Shown one piece after another: positions 8,938-16,981 of a DNA stretch of 64,000 nt. Made by a program: the position numbers and the translations under genes. Origin of the DNA: Phocaeicola massiliensis B84634 = Timone 84634 = DSM 17679 = JCM 13223. Lineage in GTDB: Bacteria > Bacteroidota > Bacteroidia > Bacteroidales > Bacteroidaceae. The number at the start of each line of letters is the position of its first letter. The stretch's first letter is position 1. Under the pieces are notes generated by a model, which was given only the letters and a program-made list of their open reading frames with translations, made no database searches and was not told the origin of the DNA. The stretch covers positions 2,565,278-2,629,277 of the forward strand of contig NZ_KB905472.1 of assembly GCF_000382445.1 (NCBI RefSeq), written 5' to 3'.

Positions 8938-9549
8938 ATGCTGTTAAAACTGTACGAAAAGAACAATAATCCAAAGGATTTAGACCGGATTATCGAAACC
9001 CTGCAAGCGGGGGGACTTATTATTTATCCCACCGACACCATGTATGCCATCGGCTGTCACGGGTTAAAAGAACGTGCCATTGAAAGTATTTGCAAGTTCA
9101 AAAATATAGACCCACGCAAGAACAATCTATCAATTATTTGCTACGATTTGAGTAATATCAGCGAATATGCCAAAGTGAACAATTCTACTTTCAAATTAAT
9201 GAAAAGAAACCTTCCCGGTCCATTTACCTTTATATTAAATACCGGCAATCGTTTGCCCAAAATATTCAGAAACCGTAAAGAAGTAGGCATCCGTATCCCG
9301 GACAATAACATCATCCGTGAGATTTGCCGGTTGCTCGATGCTCCGATACTGACTACCACCTTACCTTTGGAAGAAGGAGAAGAGATAGAATACATCACTA
9401 CCCCCGAATTGATAGAAGAAAAGTTCGGCAATCAGGTTGACCTTGTCATCGATGGCGGCATCGGAGGTATAGAGCCTTCTACTATTGTGGACTGCACCAA
9501 TGAAGAAGCAGAAATTGTGCGGCAGGGAAAAGGAATTTTGAACGAATAA
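8938..9549 (+). CDS. L-threonylcarbamoyladenylate synthase (TsaC/YrdC/Sua5 family)
   Basis: 203 aa, the length of a single-domain YrdC protein. Family features: GGLIIYPTDTMYAIGCH near 27-43, KNIDPRKNNLSIIC (KxR-x-SxxP-like nucleotide-binding loop), PGPFTFIL, VGIRIPDN and TPSTIVDC-like EPSTIVDCT near the end. The enzyme makes threonylcarbamoyl-AMP from threonine, bicarbonate and ATP for the t6A modification of tRNA. It starts 6 nt after the helicase stop, so it is in the same operon. Confidence 0.93.
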   Translation: MLLKLYEKNNNPKDLDRIIETLQAGGLIIYPTDTMYAIGCHGLKERAIESICKFKNIDPRKNNLSIICYDLSNISEYAKVNNSTFKLMKRNLPGPFTFILNTGNRLPKIFRNRKEVGIRIPDNNIIREICRLLDAPILTTTLPLEEGEEIEYITTPELIEEKFGNQVDLVIDGGIGGIEPSTIVDCTNEEAEIVRQGKGILNE

Positions 9550-9593
9550 TCCATTTAATTGTTTAATATAAAAATTATCAAAATAAAATTATC

Positions 9594-10433
9594 ATGTTAA
9601 TGTTATCATCATCAGAAACCAGCGTTCAAATAACCAACGCACTTGAAAAACTTATTGATTCGGGAATCTCTCTAGGCGAACGAGTACTGGGAGCACTTAT
9701 CATATTTATAGTAGGTAAATTCCTGGTTAATTGGCTAAACCGTTTGTTTGCCCGGATATTGGAAAAGCGTAAAGTAGACCCCAGCATCCAGTCATTCTTA
9801 AAAAGCATGGTCAATATCCTGCTACTCATCATGCTTATATTGGCCGTCATCGGCAAGCTGGGCATTGAATTAACCGGATTTGCTGCCCTGTTAGCATCTG
9901 CCGGCGTCGCCATCGGTATGGCACTGTCGGGCAACTTGCAAAACTTTGCAGGCGGCTTGATTATCCTGCTATTCAGACCTTACAAAGTGGGAGATTATAT
10001 TGATGCTTCAACCGGTGCATCAGGTACGGTAAAAGAAATCCAGATTTTCCATACCATCCTTATTACCCCGGACAACAAAATGGTATATGTACCTAATGGT
10101 GCAATGAGTAGCGGTGTCATCACCAATTACAGCAATTTAGATACCCGCCGCATTGAATGGAACTTCGGAGTAGACTACGGAGAAGACTTTGAGAAAGTGG
10201 AAAAAATATTGCGCAATATCATTAAAGCAGACCAACGCATACTGACTGCTCCGGCCCCCTTCATCGAACTGGGAGAACTGGCTGCCAGCAGTGTAAACAT
10301 CAAAGTCCGAGTATGGGTAAAGAGTTCCGATTATTGGGATGTATTCTTTTATATGAACCAAACGGTATATGCTACCTTCAACAAAGAAGGAATCAATTTC
10401 CCCTTCCCGCAACTTACCGTACACCAAGCATAA
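9594..10433 (+). CDS. mscS: MscS-family small-conductance mechanosensitive channel
   Basis: 279 aa, typical for the compact MscS type. Three transmembrane helices at ~25-55, ~70-95 and ~100-130; the pore helix region is GFAALLASAGVAIGMALSG followed by NLQNFAGGLIILLFRPYKVG, the MscS hallmark. The beta domain (ASGTVKEIQIFHTILITPDN, VYVPNGAMSSGVITNYS) and alpha/beta C-terminus are complete. It releases solutes under hypo-osmotic shock. The start could be Met1 or Met3 (9600). It is 44 nt downstream of tsaC. A second, broken copy of this family is at 40082-40825. Confidence 0.95.
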   Translation: MLMLSSSETSVQITNALEKLIDSGISLGERVLGALIIFIVGKFLVNWLNRLFARILEKRKVDPSIQSFLKSMVNILLLIMLILAVIGKLGIELTGFAALLASAGVAIGMALSGNLQNFAGGLIILLFRPYKVGDYIDASTGASGTVKEIQIFHTILITPDNKMVYVPNGAMSSGVITNYSNLDTRRIEWNFGVDYGEDFEKVEKILRNIIKADQRILTAPAPFIELGELAASSVNIKVRVWVKSSDYWDVFFYMNQTVYATFNKEGINFPFPQLTVHQA

Positions 10434-10440
10434 TTATTAA

Positions 10441-10592
10441 TATTGAAAGACTATCATTTTTGCTAGTAGGGGCGAGTGAACCTCGCCCCTACACAGTTTA
10501 CTTTGCATATTACTCCCAAGGTCGTGACCGCTGTAAGGGCAGGTAAACCCTGCCCTTACAGCGGATGATTTAATAGACCATTTTAGTTTTGA
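10441..10592. repeat. Miniature inverted-repeat element, copy A (two perfect hairpins)
   Basis: Lies between convergent genes. It holds two perfect hairpins: GTAGGGGCGAG (10466-10476) with CTCGCCCCTAC (10482-10492), and CCGCTGTAAGGGCAGG (10528-10543) with CCTGCCCTTACAGCGG (10549-10564), each with a 5-nt loop. Between them is ATTACTCCCAAGGTCGTGAC, and at the right end CCATTTTAGTTTTGA. The same blocks recur at 54310, 57803 and 61178, and one hairpin at 38786. It has no coding capacity. Here it could also serve as a terminator for the convergent mscS and fprA transcripts. Confidence 0.85.
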
Positions 10593-10600
10593 CAAGTGTT

Positions 10601-11788
10601 TTATTTCCTATCCGCTTTCAGACGATCCGCCATAGCCTTCGCCAGCTCCTTGCATTGCACATAAGTTTCTGACTTCATGCTATGCTTCATCTCTATCGGA
10701 TTTCCCACCGGTTCAAACTTCAACTTATCATTGAATTCAGTAATCTTCTTTACGGCAGCACTTGCCCAAGTGAAAGAACCGAACCATCCCATGTAGCGTC
10801 CCTTTATCTCACGTGCAGACAATTTGTTCAGCAACGCTTCCATTTCAGGATACATCTGGGTATTATAAGTAGGACAACCCACTATCAAACCTCTATACTT
10901 AAACACATCTGCTATAATATAAGAATGGTTTGTATGCGAAACATTATGCATCACAATATTACGGATACCTTGTTTACTCAATTCTTCCGCTATTGCTTCT
11001 GCCATCTCTGCTGTATTGCCATACATCGTACCATAGGCAATCACCACTCCTTCTTCCGCTTCATAGCGGCTCAAGCGGTCATAGATACGCACTACGCGGG
11101 GAATTTCTTCCGTCCACACCGGTCCGTGAGTAGAGCAAATTGCATTAATCTTCAAAGCTTGCAATTTCTGCAATGCTTTTTGAACCGGAGCACCATACTT
11201 ACCAACAATGTTAGAGTAATACCTCACCATTTCGTCCCAATAAATATCCGTATTGATATTTGCATCAATCACCCCTCCATTCAAAGCTCCGAAGCAGCCA
11301 AAAGCATCTCCAGAGAACAGAATACCTTCCGTCTCATCATACGTAACCATTGTTTCAGGCCAATGCACCATCGGAATCAAAGAGAATCTCAACTTATGAT
11401 GTCCCAATGCCAGAAAATCCCCTTCACCTACCACATATCGTTCTCCTCCCACACCATAAAAACCTTCCACCATGTCGAAAGTCTTCTTGTTGCCTACAAT
11501 TACGATATTAGGATAATACTGCTTAATCAAGCTGATAGAACCGGAATGATCAGGTTCCATGTGATTAATAATCAAATAATTAATAGGTCTGTCACCGATT
11601 ATACTACGAATTTTCTTTAAATACACTTCAAAATAGCAAACATCAACAGTATCAACCAGTGCTACCATCTCGTCATCAATCAGATAAGAGTTGTAGGACA
11701 CACCATAAGGCAACGGCCACAAATTTTCGAACAGAGTCTTATTACGGTCATTCACTCCTACATAATGTACTTTTCCTTTAATTTCCAT
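10601..11788 (-). CDS. fprA: Flavodiiron protein (FprA family A-type flavoprotein)
   Basis: 395 aa from MEIKGKVHYV. The ATG at 11788 is preferred because the longer frame would overlap the upstream gene by 32 bp. An N-terminal metallo-beta-lactamase-like domain carries the di-iron ligands H76-x-E78-x-D80-H81 (NHMEPDHSG), then MVHWPETM, FSGDAFG and CSTHGPVW. The C-terminal flavodoxin domain (~255-390) starts AYGTMYGNTAEMAEAI and contains GCPTYN and WFGSFTWA. These enzymes reduce O2 to water and/or NO to N2O, protecting anaerobes. It lies 16 nt after the radical SAM gene and is probably cotranscribed with it. Confidence 0.95.
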   Translation of the reverse strand: MEIKGKVHYVGVNDRNKTLFENLWPLPYGVSYNSYLIDDEMVALVDTVDVCYFEVYLKKIRSIIGDRPINYLIINHMEPDHSGSISLIKQYYPNIVIVGNKKTFDMVEGFYGVGGERYVVGEGDFLALGHHKLRFSLIPMVHWPETMVTYDETEGILFSGDAFGCFGALNGGVIDANINTDIYWDEMVRYYSNIVGKYGAPVQKALQKLQALKINAICSTHGPVWTEEIPRVVRIYDRLSRYEAEEGVVIAYGTMYGNTAEMAEAIAEELSKQGIRNIVMHNVSHTNHSYIIADVFKYRGLIVGCPTYNTQMYPEMEALLNKLSAREIKGRYMGWFGSFTWASAAVKKITEFNDKLKFEPVGNPIEMKHSMKSETYVQCKELAKAMADRLKADRK

Positions 11789-11804
11789 ACCTGTATTTTC
11801 TTCT

Positions 11805-12731
11805 TTATGGTTTATAGTATTTGCCTTGCCAGGCATTTCTTTCTCTCATTCTTTTCTTCACCTTTTCTGTGAATTCATAATTCTTCACCCCCCAGTCAGG
11901 AGCAATCAGCAACTCTTTCGGCGATTGCGAGACGAAACGTTCCAACACCAAATCGGGACGAAGATGCTCTATATAATCAATCACTAAATCAATATATTCA
12001 TCTACGGAATACAAATGAAAAAGTTCCGGTGTCTTTTCATATTCACTTGCCATCCGCGTACCTTTTATCAACTGCAATTGATGCAATTTCAGCGTAGTAA
12101 GTGGCAGACGTGAAAGTCGTTCCGCTTGTCTTATCAAAGCCTCCCTCTCCTCTCCCGGCAACCCCAATATCACATGCCCACCGACCGGTATTCCTCTTTG
12201 CGCCGTTCTCACAACAGCCTCCTCCGCCTGCGCAAATGTATGTCCGCGGTTGATTCGTTTCAATGTCTCGTCATCGGTACTTTCGATACCATATTCTATC
12301 AATACAAAAATCCGTTTATTCAGTTCCTCCAGATAGTCCAGCAAATCGTCAGGCATACAGTCCGGGCGTGTTCCTATCACCAATCCTACCACATCAGCCA
12401 CCGTCAATGCCTCTTCATACTTATGTTTCAACTCTTCCAGTTCACCATAAGTATTGGTATAAGCCTGAAAATAAGCCAGATATTTCATATCAGGATATTT
12501 CCTGGAAAAGAACCGCTTTCCTTCTTCCAATTGCTGCCCTACCGACTTATCCGTATGACAGTAAGCCGGGTTAAACGTCTGGTTATTGCAATAAGTACAG
12601 CCTCCATAACCTATCGAACCATCCCGGTTAGGACAAGTAAAACCCGCATTAATAGAAATCTTCTGCACCTTGAAAGGAAAGTGCAAACTCAGGAAGGTTG
12701 ATAAATCATTGTATAGCATCTCTTTGTACAT
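11805..12731 (-). CDS. Radical SAM protein, TIGR01212/YhcC family
   Basis: 308 aa. Cysteines C33, C45 and C48 (CPNRDGSIGYGGCTYC) give the family's CX11CX2C cluster-binding pattern instead of plain CX3CX2C. Other family marks are YFQAYTNTY, GTRPDCMPDD, IEYGIESTDDETLKRINRGH and GGHVILGLPGE. The substrate of this family is unknown to me; distant relatives are Elp3-like radical SAM enzymes. It is the first gene of a pair with fprA, divergent from the dipeptidyl peptidase gene. Confidence 0.93.
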   Translation of the reverse strand: MYKEMLYNDLSTFLSLHFPFKVQKISINAGFTCPNRDGSIGYGGCTYCNNQTFNPAYCHTDKSVGQQLEEGKRFFSRKYPDMKYLAYFQAYTNTYGELEELKHKYEEALTVADVVGLVIGTRPDCMPDDLLDYLEELNKRIFVLIEYGIESTDDETLKRINRGHTFAQAEEAVVRTAQRGIPVGGHVILGLPGEEREALIRQAERLSRLPLTTLKLHQLQLIKGTRMASEYEKTPELFHLYSVDEYIDLVIDYIEHLRPDLVLERFVSQSPKELLIAPDWGVKNYEFTEKVKKRMRERNAWQGKYYKP

Positions 12732-12749
12732 GAACTGATTTTAGCGCGA

Positions 12750-12786
12750 CAAAGATACGCATTTTCAAACAAAAGTCTTAACTTTG
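12750..12786. promoter_or_regulatory. Divergent -7 elements for the radical SAM and DPP-IV genes
   Basis: Minus strand: TATCTTTG (12750-12757), 19 bp before the radical SAM ATG at 12731. Plus strand: TAACTTTG (12779-12786), 32 bp before the DPP-IV ATG at 12819. Neither has a clear TTTG at 20 nt, so only the -7 boxes are supported. Confidence 0.6.
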
Positions 12787-12818
12787 TCCTCAGTTATCAT
12801 TTAAAGAATTTATTTATT

Positions 12819-15020
12819 ATGAAAAAATTAAGCATATTTATTATTCTGCTTATGTGCCTGTTGCCGATGAATGCGCAACAAGTAACCATCAAAGACGTAG
12901 CCAATGCTACTTATCGTGCTGAAGGAATCAGAGGTATCAGACCAATGCTGGACGGTGAGCACTATACCCAAATCAGCAGTGACGGCAAACGTCTTGTTAA
13001 ATATTCATTTAAAACGGGAAAAGAAGTCGCAACTATTTTTGATGTGGAAACAGCCCGCGACTGCACCATCAAGCACTTTGATGACTATATCATGTCGCCC
13101 AATGAAAGCCTGATTCTGATTCAAACAGACACCAAGCCCATCTACCGCCATTCATTTACAGCCAATTATTATATCTTCAATGTAAAGAATAATAAGATGG
13201 AACCGCTATCTACAGGAGGACCGCAACAAGTTCCCTTGTTCTCACCTGACGGCAACCAGATTGCCTTTGTACGCAACAACAACATCTATCTGGTCAAACT
13301 CCTGTTCAACAACAGCGAATCACAGATTACCACCGACGGAAAATACAATGAAGTATTAAACGGTATCCCCGACTGGGTATATGAAGAAGAATTCGGCTTC
13401 AACCGTGCATTCGATTTCAGCGCAGACAGCAAAATGATTGCCTATATTCGTTTCGACGAGAGCAAAGTCCCCATGTATTCTTTCCCTCTGTATAAAGGCA
13501 AATCCCCCTCATTAGACCAATATGCCACCTATCCGGGAGAATACGAATATAAATATCCGATGCCCGGCATCGACAATTCAAAAGTATCGGTACACACCTT
13601 CGATATCAAGAGCAAAGTGACCCGCAAAATAGATTTGCCTTTGGACGAAGACGGCTACATTCCACGCATCAAATTCACCAATGACGAAAATGCATTGGCT
13701 ATCATGACACTCAACCGTCATCAGAACCGCTTTGACCTTTATTATGCCAATCCGCGCAGCACACTCTGCAAGCTGATGGTTCGTGACGAAGCTCCGCAAT
13801 ACATCAAAGAAAATGCTTACTCAAATATTACTTTTTACCCTGAGCACTTCGTTGTAATGAGTGAAAAAGACGGATACAATCATTTATATCTTTACACCGC
13901 CGGCGGAAACCTGGTCAAACAAATCACCAAAGGAAATTTTGAGGTAAAAGACTTTTTGGGTTGGGATCAGGCAAACAACACCTTTTATTTTACCAGCAAT
14001 GAAGGCAGCCCTCTCCGCACAGCCGTTTATAAGATAGATGCCAAAGGAAAAAAGACCAAGCTTTCAACTCAGGAAGGCAGCAACAGTGCCATCTTTAGTA
14101 AAAACATGAAGTATTTCGTCAACACATACTCCAGTGCCAATATACCTCCTGTCATCACTCTGAACGACAACAAAGGAAAAGTGCTGACCACTTTGGTTGA
14201 CAATCAAAAGTTGAAGCAACAGATGTCGGGGCTGAATATGCCGAGCAAAGAGTTCTTCACATTCAAGACCACAGACGGAGTAGAGTTGAACGGTTGGATA
14301 ATGAAACCCGCCCATTTCGATACCAACAAGAAATATCCTGTCATCCTGCACCAATACAGCGGTCCCGGCTCTCAGCAAGTTCTTGACCGCTGGGGAATAG
14401 GAGCCATGGGTAACGGAGGACTTTTTGAAGCTTACATGGCAGATAAAGGCTTCATCATGGTATGTGTAGACGGACGTGGAACCGGCGGACGCGGTGCTGA
14501 ATTTGAAAAGTGTACCTACCTCAACCTAGGAGTAAAAGAAGCCAAAGACCAGGTAGAAACTGCTAAATACCTCAGCACCCTGCCCTATATAGACGGCAAC
14601 CGCATCGGCATCTGGGGATGGAGTTTCGGTGGCTACAACACATTGATGTCAATGAGCGAAGGCACTCCGATATTCAAGGCAGGCGTCGCCATTGCCGCCC
14701 CTACCGATTGGCGTTTCTACGACTCGGTATACACAGAACGCTTCATGCGCACTCCCAAAGAAAACATGGAAGGCTACGAAGCCTCATCAGCCATCAACCG
14801 CGCCAACAAATTACACGGCGAATTATTATTGATTCACGGTTCGGCCGATGACAATGTACATCTGCGGAATGCTGCCGAATACAGTGAAGCATTGGTACAA
14901 GCCGACAAGCAATTTGACATGCAGGTTTACACCAACCGTAACCATGGCATTTTTGGCGGCAATACACGCCACCACTTGCTCACCCGTGTAAGCAACTTCT
15001 TTATTGAGAATCTGAAATAA
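12819..15020 (+). CDS. Dipeptidyl peptidase IV (S9B serine peptidase), exported
   Basis: 733 aa with a signal peptide (residues ~1-19, ending NAQ). The N-terminal beta-propeller includes the substrate N-terminus-binding double-glutamate motif in DWVYEEEFGF. The C-terminal alpha/beta-hydrolase domain has the catalytic triad Ser602 (GWSFGGY), Asp677 (GSADDNV) and His709 (RNHGIF), and the oxyanion tyrosine region LHQYSGPGSQ. Length and motif spacing match DPP-IV. It removes X-Pro or X-Ala dipeptides from peptide N-termini, probably in the periplasm. Single gene with its own promoter; lipA follows after a 48-bp gap with a hairpin. Confidence 0.96.
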   Translation: MKKLSIFIILLMCLLPMNAQQVTIKDVANATYRAEGIRGIRPMLDGEHYTQISSDGKRLVKYSFKTGKEVATIFDVETARDCTIKHFDDYIMSPNESLILIQTDTKPIYRHSFTANYYIFNVKNNKMEPLSTGGPQQVPLFSPDGNQIAFVRNNNIYLVKLLFNNSESQITTDGKYNEVLNGIPDWVYEEEFGFNRAFDFSADSKMIAYIRFDESKVPMYSFPLYKGKSPSLDQYATYPGEYEYKYPMPGIDNSKVSVHTFDIKSKVTRKIDLPLDEDGYIPRIKFTNDENALAIMTLNRHQNRFDLYYANPRSTLCKLMVRDEAPQYIKENAYSNITFYPEHFVVMSEKDGYNHLYLYTAGGNLVKQITKGNFEVKDFLGWDQANNTFYFTSNEGSPLRTAVYKIDAKGKKTKLSTQEGSNSAIFSKNMKYFVNTYSSANIPPVITLNDNKGKVLTTLVDNQKLKQQMSGLNMPSKEFFTFKTTDGVELNGWIMKPAHFDTNKKYPVILHQYSGPGSQQVLDRWGIGAMGNGGLFEAYMADKGFIMVCVDGRGTGGRGAEFEKCTYLNLGVKEAKDQVETAKYLSTLPYIDGNRIGIWGWSFGGYNTLMSMSEGTPIFKAGVAIAAPTDWRFYDSVYTERFMRTPKENMEGYEASSAINRANKLHGELLLIHGSADDNVHLRNAAEYSEALVQADKQFDMQVYTNRNHGIFGGNTRHHLLTRVSNFFIENLK

Positions 15021-15031
15021 TAGATATCTAT

Positions 15032-15053
15032 CAGGCACGGGTTACCGTGCCTG
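15032..15053. terminator. Hairpin between DPP-IV and lipA
   Basis: CAGGCACGG and CCGTGCCTG form a 9-bp perfect stem with a GTTA loop just after the DPP-IV stop. The tract after it on the plus strand is A-rich, not T-rich, so it may be an attenuating or 3'-stabilising hairpin and not a strong terminator. It ends 15 bp before the lipA ATG. Confidence 0.6.
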
Positions 15054-15068
15054 AAAAAACAAATAACC

Positions 15069-15923
15069 ATGAATCACGTTAAAAAACCGGACTGGCTGAA
15101 AATAAGCATAGGTGCAAATGCACGATATGCCGAAACAAAACATATTGTAGATTCTCACAAACTGCACACCATCTGCAGCAGTGGTCGTTGTCCCAATATG
15201 GGTGAATGCTGGGGAAAAGGAACAGCCACATTTATGATAGGCGGAAATATCTGTACCCGTTCGTGCAAATTCTGTAACACACAGACCGGCCGACCCCTTC
15301 CCCTCGACACAGAAGAACCCACCCACGTAGCAGAATCCATCCAATTAATGAAGCTCTCACATGCCGTCATCACTTCGGTAGACCGCGATGACTTGGATGA
15401 TTTAGGTGCTTCCCATTGGGCTAAAACCATTCTTGAAATAAAAAGATTAAACCCCGAAACCACCTCCGAAGTACTGATTCCCGACTTTCAGGGAAAAAGC
15501 GAACTGATACAGCAAGTTATTGACGCCAAGCCCGATATCATTTCGCACAACATGGAGACAGTTCGGCGCATAAGCCCGCTGGTGCGCAGTGCCGCCGATT
15601 ATGACACCAGCCTGAAGGTAATCAAGCAGATAGCCGACAATGGCATCACGGCAAAATCCGGCATTATGGTAGGATTAGGCGAGACACAAGAAGAAGTAGA
15701 GCAGGTTATGGACGACCTCTTGGCTCACGGCTGTAAAATAATGACCATCGGCCAATACCTGCAGCCCACCCACAAACACTATCCGGTGGCAGAATACATC
15801 ACCCCCGAACAGTTCAGGATATACCGTGAAATAGGATTAAAAAAAGGATTTAAAGAAGTAGAAAGTGCGCCTCTGGTACGTTCTTCCTATCATGCAGAAA
15901 AACATATTAAATTTAAAGGCTAA
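15069..15923 (+). CDS. lipA: Lipoyl synthase
   Basis: 284 aa. Two [4Fe-4S] cluster motifs are intact: the auxiliary cluster C36-X4-C41-X5-C47 (CSSGRCPNMGEC) and the radical SAM cluster C62-X3-C66-X2-C69 (CTRSCKFC). The C-terminal RSSYHAEK supplies the serine ligand of the auxiliary cluster. It inserts two sulphur atoms into the octanoyl group on lipoyl domains. The length agrees with the family. No lipB is adjacent. Confidence 0.98.
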   Translation: MNHVKKPDWLKISIGANARYAETKHIVDSHKLHTICSSGRCPNMGECWGKGTATFMIGGNICTRSCKFCNTQTGRPLPLDTEEPTHVAESIQLMKLSHAVITSVDRDDLDDLGASHWAKTILEIKRLNPETTSEVLIPDFQGKSELIQQVIDAKPDIISHNMETVRRISPLVRSAADYDTSLKVIKQIADNGITAKSGIMVGLGETQEEVEQVMDDLLAHGCKIMTIGQYLQPTHKHYPVAEYITPEQFRIYREIGLKKGFKEVESAPLVRSSYHAEKHIKFKG

Positions 15924-15935
15924 TCCGCAAACCTA

Positions 15936-15967
15936 TTTTATATCTTATTTGTTATAAAGATATAAAA
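15936..15967. other. AT-rich perfect hairpin before the membrane protein gene
   Basis: TTTTATATCTT (15936-15946) pairs with AAGATATAAAA (15957-15967), an 11-bp perfect stem with a 10-nt loop in the 56-bp gap after lipA. It could end lipA transcription or act in the 5' leader of the next gene, whose ATG is 13 bp downstream. Confidence 0.45.
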
Positions 15968-15979
15968 GAGATAGAGAGA

Positions 15980-16972
15980 ATGAAATCATTACTAGAGTAT
16001 AAGAATTTAATCATGTCTACAGGATTAATTCCTACTATTGTATGCATGATTTTATGTATTTTTTTTTCCGATGCATACGTTTTATATGCCTGTAGTTTAG
16101 CCGGTCTGCTTTATGTATTATACAGACTGGCCAAACCTCCCATCTACCGCCCCAACTTAGTGCTATTGCATGCTACGTTGGCGCTTGTTGTATGCTCAGT
16201 CATTAAACTTATCAGTGGAGATTCATTAATTCCTGACCGCACCGTTCCCATTATACTGGAAATTATAATCCTCAGTTTTTCCTTGTTCTATCTTATCGAG
16301 CCGATTGTTTACAACAAGATATTTTCATTTTTCAATTATAAAATATCCATTTTGAATTGTTGGTCCACTCGAATCATCGCCATCTTCAGCGGCATTCATT
16401 TATTCATACTATGTATCATTTATTTATTATTCAATCCCCTGTCCTATCCTGTTCTCTACATATTAACGCATATTCTCCCTCCATTAATATATATAATTTC
16501 CATTGCCATCAACTACATTCTTGTAAAATCCATCGGTACGAGTTACCAAAGAATGCCGTTTCTTCGGATAGCCCCCATCTGCAACGGAAAAATTTACGTA
16601 CTTCCGCGCAATACCCACAGCGAAGAACCCGGTAAACTGGATATTCCGATGGAAGACTATATCTATGCATGTAAAACAGATACAGATAAATATGCCAAAG
16701 AGATTGAAAAGAAATATAGCCGATACATCGATGGGAATACCCTTCCCCGTTTCAGTCTTAAACACATAATAAGCTCATCCAAAGGTGCTTCCTCTAAAAC
16801 AGTCTTATTATACATTCTTCCATTGGATAATGAAAATCAAATTCATTTTGAGGGAGGTAAGTTCGTCAGCCCCGAAGAGATAGAAGCCGACGAACACAAC
16901 TACAGTTCATTTTTGAAAGAAGAAATTGAACATCTGGACGTAGTAGCCCAAATGTGGAAAGAATTCAAATAA
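15980..16972 (+). CDS. Unrecognised membrane protein with a possible Nudix-like C-terminal domain
   Basis: 330 aa. The first ~190 residues are strongly hydrophobic with about six transmembrane helices (for example LIPTIVCMILCIFF, IIILSFSLFYLIEPIVY, LFILCIIYLLF). The C-terminal ~140 residues are soluble. Their order (RIAPICNGKIYVLPR, then KLDIPMEDYI, a basic/helical part, TVLLYILPLDNENQIHFEGG, FVSPEEIE) recalls the beta-strand order of a Nudix fold, but the Nudix box GX5EX7REUXEEXGU is absent, so any such domain would be inactive or only a binding domain. I do not recognise the family. It stands between lipA and a convergent GH2 gene. Confidence 0.75.
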   Translation: MKSLLEYKNLIMSTGLIPTIVCMILCIFFSDAYVLYACSLAGLLYVLYRLAKPPIYRPNLVLLHATLALVVCSVIKLISGDSLIPDRTVPIILEIIILSFSLFYLIEPIVYNKIFSFFNYKISILNCWSTRIIAIFSGIHLFILCIIYLLFNPLSYPVLYILTHILPPLIYIISIAINYILVKSIGTSYQRMPFLRIAPICNGKIYVLPRNTHSEEPGKLDIPMEDYIYACKTDTDKYAKEIEKKYSRYIDGNTLPRFSLKHIISSSKGASSKTVLLYILPLDNENQIHFEGGKFVSPEEIEADEHNYSSFLKEEIEHLDVVAQMWKEFK

Positions 16973-16981
16973 GTTCAATAG

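Noticed and set aside
11789-11836. Longer N-terminus of the flavodiiron protein
   Set aside because: It would overlap the radical SAM gene; the family normally begins at the MEIKGKVHYV start.
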